A stretch of 64,000 nt of DNA from Rhodobacter flavimaris. GTDB lineage: Bacteria; Pseudomonadota; Alphaproteobacteria; Rhodobacterales; Rhodobacteraceae. Shown piece by piece: positions 44,737 through 53,936 of the stretch. A program made the translations under genes and the position numbers. The notes under the pieces are model-generated. The model was given only the letters and a program-made list of their open reading frames with translations. It made no database searches and was not told the DNA's origin. Within the stretch, counting starts at the first letter, position 1. Every line of letters begins with the position of its first letter. The stretch is from assembly GCF_021378075.1 (NCBI RefSeq), contig NZ_JAJUOS010000004.1, forward strand, positions 62,001 to 126,000. Direction: 5' to 3'.

Positions 44737-45176
44737 AGTCCGGCGATTGCCTGCGCCAGGAAATGCCGGTCGCCCGAGTTCGCAAGCTGCTCTAGCGCGG
44801 CCTCCGGCTCCATCCAGATTGCGCTGTGGCCTGTCTCGGTCGGCGGGCCAAGGCGCAGGACCGGGCGCGCAAGGTAGATCATGCAGAGTTTCTCGGCCCA
44901 GAGATCGTATTCCGGCATGTAGACAAAGCGCCGGTAGGTGCCGATCCGGCGCGGGGTGGCGATGCTCCAGCCGGTTTCCTCGTAAACCTCGCGGTGCAGG
45001 GCGCGCACCGGGCTTTCGCCGGGGTCGATGCCGCCGCCGGGCAGCTGAAACTCGGGCGTGGGTTCGGCCTGATGGGTGACCAGCAGCGCGCCGTCGCGCA
45101 TCAGCACGGCATAGGCGCCGGGACGACGGCGATATGTGCGCTCGCGCACGACGGGCTCTCCAAACCTGCGGATCAT
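44733..45176 (-). CDS. Nudix hydrolase
   Basis: 147 residues with a full Nudix box, GGGIDPGESPVRALHREVYE followed by ETGW (about 47-70). N-terminal part RTYRRRPGAYAVLMRDGALL is typical of the MutT/ADP-ribose group. Substrate unknown. It converges on the RbaY-like gene (stop codons overlap by 4 bases) and is divergent from hslO. Confidence 0.88.
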   Translation of the reverse strand: MIRRFGEPVVRERTYRRRPGAYAVLMRDGALLVTHQAEPTPEFQLPGGGIDPGESPVRALHREVYEETGWSIATPRRIGTYRRFVYMPEYDLWAEKLCMIYLARPVLRLGPPTETGHSAIWMEPEAALEQLANSGDRHFLAQAIAGL

Positions 45177-45193
45177 GCCGGCTCCTTGCCCCC

Positions 45194-45222
45194 TTGGGTC
45201 TTTCGGCTGTTGTGCCTATATA
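45194..45222 (+). promoter_or_regulatory. Candidate hslO promoter with a 12-bp palindrome
   Basis: TTGGGT (45194-45199), a 17-base spacer and TATATA (45217-45222). The -10 lies inside the perfect palindrome GCCTATATAGGC (45214-45225). Transcription would start near 45229. Confidence 0.4.
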
Positions 45223-45272
45223 GGCGCGGTATGCCAGCCTTCGGGCTGATGGAAAACCCCCAAGGAACCCGA

Positions 45273-46289
45273 ATGACCACGCTATCTCAAATCGCATGGG
45301 ACGATACTGTCCTGCCGTTCCAGCTCGACCGTTCCGACGTGCGCGGCCGGGTGGCGCGGCTGGATGGCGTTCTGGAGCAGGTTCTGGCGCAACATGACTA
45401 TCCGGCGATCGTCGAGGCCCTGGTGGCCGAGGTCGCGCTGCTGACCGCGATGATCGGCCAGACGATCAAGCTGCGCTGGAAGCTGTCGATCCAGGTGCGC
45501 GGCAATGGCCCGATCCGCATCCTCGCGACCGACTACTACGGCCCCACCTCCGATGGCCAGCCCGCGCGTATCCGCGGCTGGGCCAGCTTTGACGTCGAGC
45601 GGCTCGAACCCGAGGCCGACCCGTTCAGCCAGATCGGTGACGGCTACTTTGCCATCCTGATCGACCAGGGCGAGGGCACCGTGCCCTATCAGGGGATCAC
45701 GCCTTTGGCGGGCGGCTCGCTGATCTCCTGCGCGCAGACCTATTTCGCGCAGTCCGAGCAGCTGCCGACCCGCTTTGCCATGTCCTACGGCCGCTCGACC
45801 CTGCCGGGTCAGGGCGAGCATTGGCGCGCCGGTGGCGTGATGTTGCAGGTGATGCCAAAGGCGTCGCCCTTCGCAGCCAAGGAAGGTTCGGGCGAGGCGG
45901 GGCTGCTGCAGCACACCGACATCCTTGAAGGCGACGAGGAAGAGAACTGGAACCGCGTCAACCACCTGCTCGATACTGTCGAGGAGATGGAACTGATCGG
46001 CCCGACCGTGCATCCGACCGACCTGCTGGTGCGGCTCTTCCACGAGGAAGGCCCGCGCGTCTTCGATCCGCAGCGCATCGAGTTCGGCTGCACCTGTTCG
46101 GAATCGCGGGTGCGCGACAGTCTGGCGATCTACTCGGCCAAGGACATCCGTCACATGACGACCGAAGATGGCCGCGTCACCGCCGATTGCCAGTTCTGCG
46201 GCGCACATTACGAGTTCGACCCGCAAAGCCTTGGGTTCGAGGCGACGGTCAATCCCGATGGCAGCCCGAAGGAGCGCGTCGATGAGTGA
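45273..46289 (+). CDS. hslO: Hsp33 redox-regulated chaperone
   Basis: 338 residues from ATG 45273 (AAGGA upstream). The redox switch is CTCSESRV with CQFCGAHY about 30 residues later (CxC...CxxC), as in Hsp33. It is active after oxidation and heat, holding unfolded proteins in the cytoplasm. It overlaps the next Nudix gene by 8 bases and heads hslO-nudix-cca. Confidence 0.94.
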   Translation: MTTLSQIAWDDTVLPFQLDRSDVRGRVARLDGVLEQVLAQHDYPAIVEALVAEVALLTAMIGQTIKLRWKLSIQVRGNGPIRILATDYYGPTSDGQPARIRGWASFDVERLEPEADPFSQIGDGYFAILIDQGEGTVPYQGITPLAGGSLISCAQTYFAQSEQLPTRFAMSYGRSTLPGQGEHWRAGGVMLQVMPKASPFAAKEGSGEAGLLQHTDILEGDEEENWNRVNHLLDTVEEMELIGPTVHPTDLLVRLFHEEGPRVFDPQRIEFGCTCSESRVRDSLAIYSAKDIRHMTTEDGRVTADCQFCGAHYEFDPQSLGFEATVNPDGSPKERVDE

Positions 46290-46878
46290 TCCGCTTGCCC
46301 CGGTCCTGGCCGCCCTGGCCCGTCCGGGGCGGCCCTCGTCGGACTACGATCTCAATCCGGGGGTCTTCCTGCCGGATAACCGGGTGCTGCGCCCGGCCGC
46401 CGTCCTTGTGGCTTTCGAGGCCACGCGCGACGGCTTGCAGCTTTATCTGACCAAGCGCAGTTCGCATCTGAAACACCATCCCGGCCAGATCGCCTTTCCC
46501 GGCGGCAAGCAGGAGCCCGAGGACAGCGGCCCGATCGACGCCGCCCTGCGCGAGGCGCAGGAGGAGATCGGCCTGCCGCCCGGCAATCTGGAAATTCTTG
46601 GCACGCTCGAGGCGCATGAAACCGTCACCAGTTTCAACGTGACGCCGGTTGTCGCGCGCATCCACACGCCCTTCACCCCGATCCCCGAGGCGGGCGAGGT
46701 CGAAGAGGTCTTCACCGTGCCCTTCGCCCATATCGCCAACCCGGCCAATTTCCGGGTCGAGCGGCGGCGCTGGCGCGGCACCTGGCGCAGCTATTACGTG
46801 GCGCCCTTCGGGCCCTATTACATCTGGGGCGCAACCGCGCGTATGCTGCGAGCACTGGGCGACCGGATGGTGGAATGA
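46282..46878 (+). CDS. Nudix CoA pyrophosphatase-like hydrolase
   Basis: 198 residues from ATG 46282, overlapping hslO by 8 bases. The Nudix box is GGKQEPEDSGPIDAALREAQ then EEIG (about 74-97), and SSHLKHHPGQIAFPGGKQEP is the signature of NudL/CoAse-type enzymes. It probably cleaves CoA or its derivatives. It overlaps cca by 4 bases. Confidence 0.9.
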   Translation: MSDPLAPVLAALARPGRPSSDYDLNPGVFLPDNRVLRPAAVLVAFEATRDGLQLYLTKRSSHLKHHPGQIAFPGGKQEPEDSGPIDAALREAQEEIGLPPGNLEILGTLEAHETVTSFNVTPVVARIHTPFTPIPEAGEVEEVFTVPFAHIANPANFRVERRRWRGTWRSYYVAPFGPYYIWGATARMLRALGDRMVE

Positions 46879-48020
46879 AACTGACGGGCAAGTGGATCGA
46901 GGCCGCGCATCTGCAACAGGTGCTGGCCATGCTGGAGGCGGGCGGCCATCAGGCGCTGCTCGTGGGCGGCTGCGTGCGCAACGCGCTGATCGGCGCCGCC
47001 GTGACCGATATGGATATCGCCACCGATGCCGTCCCGCAGCGCGTCATCGAGCTTGCGCAGGCCGCCGGTCTCAAATCGGTGCCCACGGGGATCGACCACG
47101 GCACCGTCACAGTTGTTGCGGCGCATGAACCGCATGAGATCACCACGTTCCGCCGCGATGTCGAAACGCATGGTCGTCATGCCACGGTCGAATTTTCGAG
47201 CCGGATCGAGGAAGACGCGGCGCGGCGCGATTTCACCATGAACGCGCTTTACGCCCGCGCCGATGGCACGGTGCTTGATCCGCTTGGGCAGGGGCTAGCC
47301 GATCTGGCCGCGCGGCATCTGCGCTTCGTGGGCGATCCTGATCAGCGCATCCGCGAGGATTACCTGCGGATCCTGCGCTTCTTCCGTTTTACCGCCTGGT
47401 ATGGCGATCCCGCGATCGGGATCGACCCCGACGGACTTTCGGCCTGCGCCGAACACGCGCTTGGCCTCGATGGTCTCTCGCGTGAGCGGGTGGGGCATGA
47501 GATGCGCAGGCTTCTGGCCGCACCCGATCCCGCGCCCGCATTGGCTGCGATGGAGGCGACGGGGGTTTTGGCCCATGTGCTGCCCGGCGCCGATACCCGC
47601 GCGATTGCGCCGCTGGTGCATCTTGAGGATGGCACCGCGCCCGCTTTCCTGCGCCGGCTTGCCGCACTTGGCGGCGAAGACCCGGCCGAACGGCTGCGCC
47701 TGTCCAAGGCCGAGCTGCGCGGGCTGGAGCAGATTCGTGCGGCACTGCAAAGCGACGCGGCCCCCGCCGCGCTTGGCTATCGCTTCGGGGCCGAGGCGGC
47801 AGCCGACGCCGCGCTGATCCGCGCGGCCTCGCTTGGCCAGCCGCTGCCGGATGACTGGCGCGCGCCGATCCTGCGCGGTGCGGCGCAGGTGTTCCCTGTC
47901 ACCGCCGCCGATCTGATGCCCGGCCTTCAAGGTGTGGCCCTTGGTGCGCGGCTGCGCGCACTTGAGACCCGCTGGATCACCGAGGATTTTCAGCCGACCC
48001 GCGACGATCTGCTCGGCTAG
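46875..48020 (+). CDS. cca: CCA tRNA nucleotidyltransferase/poly(A) polymerase family protein
   Basis: 381 residues. Nucleotidyltransferase motif LLVGGCVRNALIGAAVTDMD and DIATDA (metal Asp pair), then RRDFTMNALYARADG and EDYLRILRFFRFTAWY, the standard class II signature. It adds or repairs the CCA end of tRNAs. It lies in the hslO-nudix-cca cluster and overlaps the Nudix gene by 4 bases. Confidence 0.93.
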   Translation: MKLTGKWIEAAHLQQVLAMLEAGGHQALLVGGCVRNALIGAAVTDMDIATDAVPQRVIELAQAAGLKSVPTGIDHGTVTVVAAHEPHEITTFRRDVETHGRHATVEFSSRIEEDAARRDFTMNALYARADGTVLDPLGQGLADLAARHLRFVGDPDQRIREDYLRILRFFRFTAWYGDPAIGIDPDGLSACAEHALGLDGLSRERVGHEMRRLLAAPDPAPALAAMEATGVLAHVLPGADTRAIAPLVHLEDGTAPAFLRRLAALGGEDPAERLRLSKAELRGLEQIRAALQSDAAPAALGYRFGAEAAADAALIRAASLGQPLPDDWRAPILRGAAQVFPVTAADLMPGLQGVALGARLRALETRWITEDFQPTRDDLLG

Positions 48021-48078
48021 GCCGCTCTTTCCCTTTGGCGCCGCAGACATATATCCTGCGGGTGAAAGTGAGAACCTG

Positions 48079-49911
48079 ATGATCGACGCCTTCCGCCCCG
48101 CCGAGGGGCCACCGCCGCAACGCCTGGGCGCCTTTTTCCGCTGGTGCCTGACCGGGGCATGGCCCGCCCTGTTCGTAGCGGGAACCATGGCCGCGCTTGC
48201 AGGCTCGATGGAGGTGATCTCGGCCTGGCTCTTGGGGCGCGTTGTCGATACCGCCACCTCCGCCGATCCGGCCACGGTGTTTGCCGAGCACTGGACGCTG
48301 CTGGTCGGCTTCGTTGTCTTCTACCTCGTGCTGCGGCCCATGGCCTTCGGCCTGTCGTCCTCGACCTCGAACCTGCTCATCAACCCCAATGTGATGCCGC
48401 TAGTGCTGTCGCGGCTGCACCGCTGGACGATGGGCCAGTCGGTCACCTTCTTCGACAATGATTTCGCCGGGCGCATCGCGCAAAAGCAGATGCAGACCGC
48501 GCGGGCGGTGACCGATGTGGCCTCGGAGATGGTCAACACGGTGATGTTCGCGCTGGCCTCGGTCATTGGTTCGATCGCGCTTCTCATGGGGATCGACAAA
48601 TGGGGGGCGCTGGCGCTGGCGATCTGGATGGTGCTTTACTTCCTGCTGATCCGCGCCTTCCTGCCCCGCGTCCGTGCCCGCTCGAAAGAGCGCGCCTCGG
48701 CCCGCGCCATGGTAACGGGGCAGGTGGTAGATACGATTACCAATATCAAGACGGTCAAGCTGTTCGCCCATTCCGATCACGAAGACCGCGCGGCCCTTGG
48801 CGCGATGGAGAAGTTCCGCCTGAAAGCGCGCGAGTTCGGCGTGATCCAGACCTGGTATCGCGCGACGCAGATGGCGTTTTCGGGACTGCTGCCGGTCATC
48901 CTGGTCGGCGCGGCGATCCTGATGTGGCAGCGCGGGCAGGCCTCGGTTGGCGATATTGCCGCCGCAGGTGCCGTGTCGATCCGCATTGCCCAGATGTCGG
49001 GTTGGGTGTCGCAGGCGCTGATGGGCATGTGGGGCAATATCGGCGAGGTCGAGGACGGGATGCGCACCCTTGCCCCCGCCCATACGCTGAGCGACGCACC
49101 AGACGCGCGCGCCATCGCCACCTCGCGCGGCGAGATCGCCTTTGACCATGTCAGCTTTGCCTATGGGCGGCGCACTGGCGGGGTCGAGGATATCGCCCTG
49201 ACCATCCACCCCGGCGAGCGGATCGGCATCGTCGGTGCCTCGGGCGCGGGGAAATCGACGCTCGTCGCGCTGCTTTTGCGGCTTTACGATGCCGAGAAGG
49301 GCGCGGTGCTGATCGACGGGCAGGATGTGCGCGGCCTCACGCAGGAAAGCCTGCGCCGCCAGATCGCCATGGTCACGCAGGAAACCGCGATGTTCAACCG
49401 CTCGGCACGCGAGAATATCCTTTATGGCCGCCCCGACGCCACCGAGGCCGAGATGATCGCCGCCGCCAAGGCCGCCGAGGCGCATGAGTTCATCGAGGGC
49501 CTTGTCGATCACACCGGCAAGCACGGCTATGACGCGGCCCTGGGCGAGCGTGGCGTGAAGCTGTCGGGCGGGCAGCGTCAGCGGATCGCGCTCGCGCGCG
49601 CTTTCCTCAAGGATGCGCCGATCCTTGTTCTGGATGAGGCGACATCGGCACTGGACAGCGAGGTCGAGGCTTCGATCCAACAGGCGCTGTCGCGGGTGAT
49701 GGCGGGCAAGACCGTGCTGGCCATCGCGCACCGGCTTTCGACCATCGCGCAGATGGACCGGATCGTGGTTATGGATCAGGGCCGCATCGTCGAGCAGGGT
49801 AGCCATGCCGAACTGCTCGAACGCGGCGGGCTTTACGCGCGCTACTGGAACCGCCAGTCGGGTGGATTCATCGGCACGGATGAGGACGCGCAAACCGAAG
49901 CCGCGCAATAA
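48079..49911 (+). CDS. ABC exporter, fused permease and ATPase
   Basis: 610 residues from ATG 48079. N-terminal exporter-type membrane domain (about 20-330) and a C-terminal ATPase: Walker A IVGASGAGKSTLVALL (about 384-399), signature KLSGGQRQRIALARAF (about 494) and Walker B ILVLDEATSALDSEVEAS. It forms a homodimer or heterodimer pump in the inner membrane. The substrate cannot be told; MsbA-like lipid export or drug efflux are both possible. It follows cca by 58 bases. Confidence 0.9.
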   Translation: MIDAFRPAEGPPPQRLGAFFRWCLTGAWPALFVAGTMAALAGSMEVISAWLLGRVVDTATSADPATVFAEHWTLLVGFVVFYLVLRPMAFGLSSSTSNLLINPNVMPLVLSRLHRWTMGQSVTFFDNDFAGRIAQKQMQTARAVTDVASEMVNTVMFALASVIGSIALLMGIDKWGALALAIWMVLYFLLIRAFLPRVRARSKERASARAMVTGQVVDTITNIKTVKLFAHSDHEDRAALGAMEKFRLKAREFGVIQTWYRATQMAFSGLLPVILVGAAILMWQRGQASVGDIAAAGAVSIRIAQMSGWVSQALMGMWGNIGEVEDGMRTLAPAHTLSDAPDARAIATSRGEIAFDHVSFAYGRRTGGVEDIALTIHPGERIGIVGASGAGKSTLVALLLRLYDAEKGAVLIDGQDVRGLTQESLRRQIAMVTQETAMFNRSARENILYGRPDATEAEMIAAAKAAEAHEFIEGLVDHTGKHGYDAALGERGVKLSGGQRQRIALARAFLKDAPILVLDEATSALDSEVEASIQQALSRVMAGKTVLAIAHRLSTIAQMDRIVVMDQGRIVEQGSHAELLERGGLYARYWNRQSGGFIGTDEDAQTEAAQ

Positions 49912-49964
49912 GCCTTGGCGCGCGCCCCCGCCCCCTGCTAATCGGGCGGCAAAAGGGGATTGCC

Positions 49965-51188
49965 ATGTTGCTCACCATCGAACGCCTGTCGCTGCATGCC
50001 GATGCGGTTGCCCACGGCCCGGAAGGGTCCGTGCATGTCGCCATGGCCCTGCCGGGCGAGCAGGTCGAGGGCGAGGCCGAGGGCGGTCGCATCGCGCAAG
50101 CCAAGATCGTCACCCCCTCGCCCGAGCGCGTGAAAGCGCCGTGTCCGCATTACCGCGCCTGCGGCGGCTGCGTGCTGCAACATGCCTCGGACGCTTTCGT
50201 TGCGCGCTGGAAGGCCGAGGTGGTCGAGAATGCGCTCTCGGCACGCGGGATCGCGGCGCAGGTGACGCGGGTCGAGACCTCGCCACTCCATGCCCGCCGC
50301 CGTGCGACGCTGGCCGGGCGGCGCACCAAGAAGGGTACGCTGGTAGGTTTCCACGCGCGGGCCTCGGATACGCTGGTCGAGGTGCCCGAGTGCCTGATCC
50401 TGCGCCCCGAACTGATGGAAAAGATACCCGCGCTGCACGCCGCGACCGCGCTTGGGGCCTCGCGCAAGGGCGAGGTGGCCTTTGCCCTGACCTTGTCGGA
50501 GGCCGGTGTCGAGATGGCGGCACAGGGCGGCAAGGAGATGGACCCTGCGCTGTTCGAATCTCTCTCGGGCCTTGCGCGCGATCATGACCTCGCACGCCTG
50601 TCTTGGAACGGCGAGACCGTCGCCGCGCGCCGCCCCGCGCTGCAAAGCTTCGGCCGTGCGCGGGTCACGCCGCCCCCCGGCGCTTTCCTGCAAGCCACCG
50701 AAGAAGGCGAGGCCGCGCTGGTCGGTATCGTGCGCGCGGCGCTTGCGGGCGCCGACCGGATCGCGGATCTTTTCGCGGGTTGCGGCACCTTCGCGCTTGC
50801 CCTTGCCGACCGCGCCGAGGTCCATGCGGTCGAGGGTGAGGCCACGATGCTCGAGGCGCTCGACCGAGGATGGCGCGGGGCGCAGGGGCTCAAACGTGTA
50901 ACGCATGAGGCGCGCGACCTGTTTCGCCGCCCGCTCTTGCCCGATGAACTGGACCGTTATGACGCGATCGTGATCGACCCGCCGCGCGCCGGGGCCGAGG
51001 CGCAGGTGCGTGAAATCTGTGCCTCGAAAACGCGCGAACTTGCCTATGTTTCCTGCAATCCGGTCACTTTCGCCCGCGATGCGCAGCTGCTGATCGATGC
51101 GGGCTTTGCGCTGGCCGATCTGATCGTGGTGGATCAGTTCCGCTGGTCCTCGCATATCGAGCTTGCGGCGCGGTTCCGGCGAGGCTAG
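49965..51188 (+). CDS. Class I SAM-dependent RNA methyltransferase (RlmD/TrmA family)
   Basis: 407 residues. The N-terminus has a TRAM-like part and the iron-sulfur motif CPHYRACGGCVLQH (about 66-79), with another Cys in VPECLIL. SAM motif IADLFAGCGTFALALADRAE and the catalytic Cys in LAYVSCNPVTFARD identify uridine-5 methyltransferases. The target is probably 23S rRNA; the exact site is not known. It lies 53 bases after the ABC exporter. Confidence 0.9.
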   Translation: MLLTIERLSLHADAVAHGPEGSVHVAMALPGEQVEGEAEGGRIAQAKIVTPSPERVKAPCPHYRACGGCVLQHASDAFVARWKAEVVENALSARGIAAQVTRVETSPLHARRRATLAGRRTKKGTLVGFHARASDTLVEVPECLILRPELMEKIPALHAATALGASRKGEVAFALTLSEAGVEMAAQGGKEMDPALFESLSGLARDHDLARLSWNGETVAARRPALQSFGRARVTPPPGAFLQATEEGEAALVGIVRAALAGADRIADLFAGCGTFALALADRAEVHAVEGEATMLEALDRGWRGAQGLKRVTHEARDLFRRPLLPDELDRYDAIVIDPPRAGAEAQVREICASKTRELAYVSCNPVTFARDAQLLIDAGFALADLIVVDQFRWSSHIELAARFRRG

Positions 51189-51255
51189 CAGCCTTTCGCC
51201 GCACCCTGATTTGAGATAGGTTGTGGACAAAACGAGCAGTCATAACAGGCAGAAA

Positions 51256-51768
51256 ATGCACCGTCGTACCGCCCTCATGGGTCTTGGCTCTCTGGGCCTT
51301 CTCGCCGCTTGCGGCGACAGCGCGCAGGTCGCGCAGAAATTCCATTCCTATTCGGGTCCGCCAATCACTCAGGTGCAGGTCCACAAGGCCGCGCGCGTGA
51401 TGTACCTGTTCTCGGAACAGACCTTGGTCAGGGAATACAAGGTTGCCCTTGGTGGCAACCCGGTCGGCAAGAAGGAGTTCGAAGGCGACGGCAAGACGCC
51501 CGAGGGGCTGTACTTCATCAACCGGCGCAATCCGAACTCGGCCTATCACCTGTCTCTGGGGATTTCCTATCCGAACCCGCAGGACACGGCTTTTGCCGAG
51601 GCGCAGGGCAAGAAGCCCGGCGGCGACATCTTCATCCATGGCCGCGCGGGCAAGGACCGGGGCCGCGGCAAGGACTGGACGGCGGGCTGCGTCGCCGTCA
51701 CCGACCCCGAGATCGAAGAGATCTACGCCATGGTCGCCAACGGCACACCGGTTTTCCTGTTTCCGTAA
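51256..51768 (+). CDS. L,D-transpeptidase-like (YkuD) lipoprotein
   Basis: 170 residues from ATG 51256 (a GTG at 51223 in frame is an alternative). The N-terminus MHRRTALMGLGSLGLLAACGD ends in a lipobox LAAC, with RR for possible Tat export. The catalytic motif is IFIHGRAG ... WTAGCVAVTD, the HxG-(S/A)xGC of L,D-transpeptidases. It makes 3-3 peptidoglycan links or attaches proteins to the wall. A CAP lipoprotein and a second L,D-transpeptidase-like gene lie next to it; a terminator follows. Confidence 0.85.
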   Translation: MHRRTALMGLGSLGLLAACGDSAQVAQKFHSYSGPPITQVQVHKAARVMYLFSEQTLVREYKVALGGNPVGKKEFEGDGKTPEGLYFINRRNPNSAYHLSLGISYPNPQDTAFAEAQGKKPGGDIFIHGRAGKDRGRGKDWTAGCVAVTDPEIEEIYAMVANGTPVFLFP

Positions 51769-51771
51769 ACG

Positions 51772-51796
51772 AAAAGGGCCCCGCGGGGCCCTTTTT
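51772..51796. terminator. Bidirectional terminator
   Basis: A perfect 24-bp palindrome of four A, GGGCCCC, GC, GGGGCCC and four T. It separates the convergent YkuD and CAP genes. Confidence 0.9.
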
Positions 51797-52305
51797 CAGT
51801 TTCCGGTGACCATCGTCCACCAGATCTTTCCCGAAGGCTCCTGATACCAGCCAAAGCCCATCTGGGTCGCGGCCGGGTCGAGGATCGTGTCGCGCGTGTC
51901 AGGAGCGCCCATCCAGGCGGACAGTGTCTCGATCTCAGTTTCATAGCTTTCGTTGACGTTCTCACGAAGAACCTGCCCTGGGTATCCCGCACGTACGCCT
52001 CGATCTAGCATGGACGAGAGATCGGACCCCCAGTGCCAGGCGCGGTTCTGAGCGGCCATATCGCGCGAATGGGCTTCGGCAGCTACCCGAAGCTGCTCGT
52101 TCAGCATCATGGGGGGCGTCCCCCGGACGGCGCGCAGCGAATTGACCGACTCAAGTACGCGCAGAGGTATAAGTTCCGCGTCCTTGGTGCTGATCCGATA
52201 GACCTGCGGCAAAGGCTTGCCGTCGGGGCCGAGCACGGGCTCGGTCGGCTGACAGGCCGCAAGCGCCATCGCGCCAAGCAGTAGCAGCGTCTTTACAAAG
52301 TTCAT
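51796..52305 (-). CDS. CAP (SCP-like) domain lipoprotein
   Basis: 169 residues from ATG 52305. A lipoprotein signal MNFVKTLLLLGAMALAAC has the lipobox LAAC. The CAP fold is clear: LESVNSLRAVRGTPPMMLN, VAAEAHSRDMAAQNRAWHWG and the late ATQMGFGWYQEPSGKIWWTM. CAP proteins are found at the envelope but their bacterial role is uncertain. It lies between two L,D-transpeptidase-like genes, which hints at a cell-wall context. The upstream open frame beyond the Met is ignored. Confidence 0.85.
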   Translation of the reverse strand: MNFVKTLLLLGAMALAACQPTEPVLGPDGKPLPQVYRISTKDAELIPLRVLESVNSLRAVRGTPPMMLNEQLRVAAEAHSRDMAAQNRAWHWGSDLSSMLDRGVRAGYPGQVLRENVNESYETEIETLSAWMGAPDTRDTILDPAATQMGFGWYQEPSGKIWWTMVTGN

Positions 52306-52475
52306 CGGTGGAGCCCCTTGAATTTTCGGCAGAGGCTTACACTCTTGTGTGCACCCCTGCAAACCAACAGTTTCGTGAGACCGCGTGATGACGGCGGTTT
52401 GATTTGCTTCTGCTGGCGGCGCGCAATAATGAAGCAGCGAATCGACGCCTCTCTTGGGCGAAACGGAGTTCGACC

Positions 52476-53084
52476 ATGACTATTGCGCGCAAAACCCTCG
52501 ATCGCCGGGCCTTCCTGAGCACTGCGGTCTTCGCCGGTGCCAGCCTCGCGGCGCCGGCCGGCTTCGCACAGACGCTCGATGCGGGCGTCGTGCAGCACGA
52601 GGAAAACGCCTATACCAACATGCGGCGAAATATGTCGAGTTTCCGCGCGCTTGAGTGGCAGCCCTACTTCAGCAACCTCAAGAACGGCGCGATTCTGGTC
52701 GATACCGTCTCGCGCGCGCTGCATTACTGGTCCGAGGATCAGTCGATCTATCGCCTCTTCCCGACCTCGGTTCCGGTGTCGGAAGAGTTGACGCGCCGTG
52801 GCCGCACCGAGGTGATCCGCAAGGTCGAGGGCCCGACCTGGTCGCCGACCCCCTCAATGAAAGAACGCAACCCTGACTGGCCGGATTTCGTGCCCGCCGG
52901 GCCGGATAACCCGCTTGGCACCCATGCGCTCTACCTTAGCTGGCAGTATTACCGCATCCACGGCACCCACGACACGCGCAAGATCGGGCGCAAGTCGTCG
53001 AACGGCTGCGTGGGCCTTTACAACGAGCATATCAAGGAGCTGTTCGGCTACGCCAAGGTCGGCACGCAGGTGCTGCTGATCTGA
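52476..53084 (+). CDS. L,D-transpeptidase-like (YkuD) Tat-exported protein
   Basis: 202 residues from ATG 52476 (GGAG upstream). N-terminus MTIARKTLDRRAFLSTAVFA has the Tat-type RR. The catalytic motif is YRIHGTHDTRKIGRKSSNGC followed by VGLYN. The ErfK/YbiS-type domain (about 65-200) includes ILVDTVSRALHYW. It cross-links peptidoglycan or attaches proteins to it. A bidirectional terminator follows. Confidence 0.88.
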   Translation: MTIARKTLDRRAFLSTAVFAGASLAAPAGFAQTLDAGVVQHEENAYTNMRRNMSSFRALEWQPYFSNLKNGAILVDTVSRALHYWSEDQSIYRLFPTSVPVSEELTRRGRTEVIRKVEGPTWSPTPSMKERNPDWPDFVPAGPDNPLGTHALYLSWQYYRIHGTHDTRKIGRKSSNGCVGLYNEHIKELFGYAKVGTQVLLI

Positions 53085-53107
53085 CCGTTGCGGGATATCG
53101 TATGAAC

Positions 53108-53135
53108 GGGGCGCCTTGGGCGCCCCTTATCTTTT
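53108..53135. terminator. Bidirectional terminator
   Basis: Perfect 8-bp stem GGGGCGCC / GGCGCCCC with loop TTG, followed by TTATCTTTT on the plus strand. It ends the L,D-transpeptidase gene and overlaps the 3' end of ubiG. Confidence 0.8.
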
Positions 53136-53870
53136 GACGCTGGCGGTGACGTAATTCACCGACAGGTCACGATCCGAGATCGACCAGCGCCAGGAGAGCG
53201 GGTTGAACACCATCCCCTTGCGATCCACCGGATCAAGGCCCGAGGCGCGGATCAGGGCGTAAAGCTCATCCGGGGTGATGAATTTCGACCACTCATGCGT
53301 GCCCTTTGGCAGCCAGCGCATGATCTGCTCGGCCCCCACGATCGCGACCATGTAGCTTTTGGCATTGCGGTTGAGGGTCGAGCACAGCATCAGCCCGCCC
53401 GATTTCAGCAGCCCCGCGCAGGTGTTCACGAAATCCTGCGGCACGGCGACATGCTCGATGATTTCCATCGCCAGAACCACGTCGAACTGCTCGCCCGCGG
53501 CGGCCAGATCCTCGGCGGCGCAGTGGCGGTATTCGATCTCAAGGCCCGATTGCTCGGCATGGAGGCGCGCGACGGGGATGTTGCGTTCGGCCGCGTCGGC
53601 GCCAACGACGGTGGCGCCAAGGCGGGCCATCGGCTCGGACAGCAACCCGCCGCCGCAGCCGATATCGAGGATGCGCAGCCCCTCGAACGGGCGCGGGACC
53701 TTCAGGTCGCGCCCGAATTGCGCGGCGATCTGGGTGGTGATGTAATCCAGGCGGCAGGGGTTGAGCATATGCAGCGGCTTGAACTTGCCATTCGGGTCCC
53801 ACCATTCGGCGGCCATCGCCTCGAATTTCGCCACTTCGGCCGGGTCGATGCTGCTTGCAGCGCCTTGCAT
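53127..53870 (-). CDS. ubiG: Ubiquinone biosynthesis O-methyltransferase
   Basis: 247 residues. N-terminal [20 protein letters not shown] and [20 protein letters not shown] are the UbiG signature, followed by [17 protein letters not shown] and the late [17 protein letters not shown]. It catalyses both O-methylations of ubiquinone synthesis. It is divergent from the proline iminopeptidase gene. Confidence 0.95.
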   Translation of the reverse strand: MQGAASSIDPAEVAKFEAMAAEWWDPNGKFKPLHMLNPCRLDYITTQIAAQFGRDLKVPRPFEGLRILDIGCGGGLLSEPMARLGATVVGADAAERNIPVARLHAEQSGLEIEYRHCAAEDLAAAGEQFDVVLAMEIIEHVAVPQDFVNTCAGLLKSGGLMLCSTLNRNAKSYMVAIVGAEQIMRWLPKGTHEWSKFITPDELYALIRASGLDPVDRKGMVFNPLSWRWSISDRDLSVNYVTASVKR

Positions 53871-53936
53871 GGATCTACCTCTCGAATTTGTCCGGCCCCC
53901 ATGGCGGGGGCGCTCAACGCGTTATATAGTCTGATC

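Noticed and set aside
45214..45225. Palindrome GCCTATATAGGC as a regulator site
   Set aside because: It coincides with the candidate -10 of hslO and is too short to separate from a promoter element; kept in the promoter feature only.
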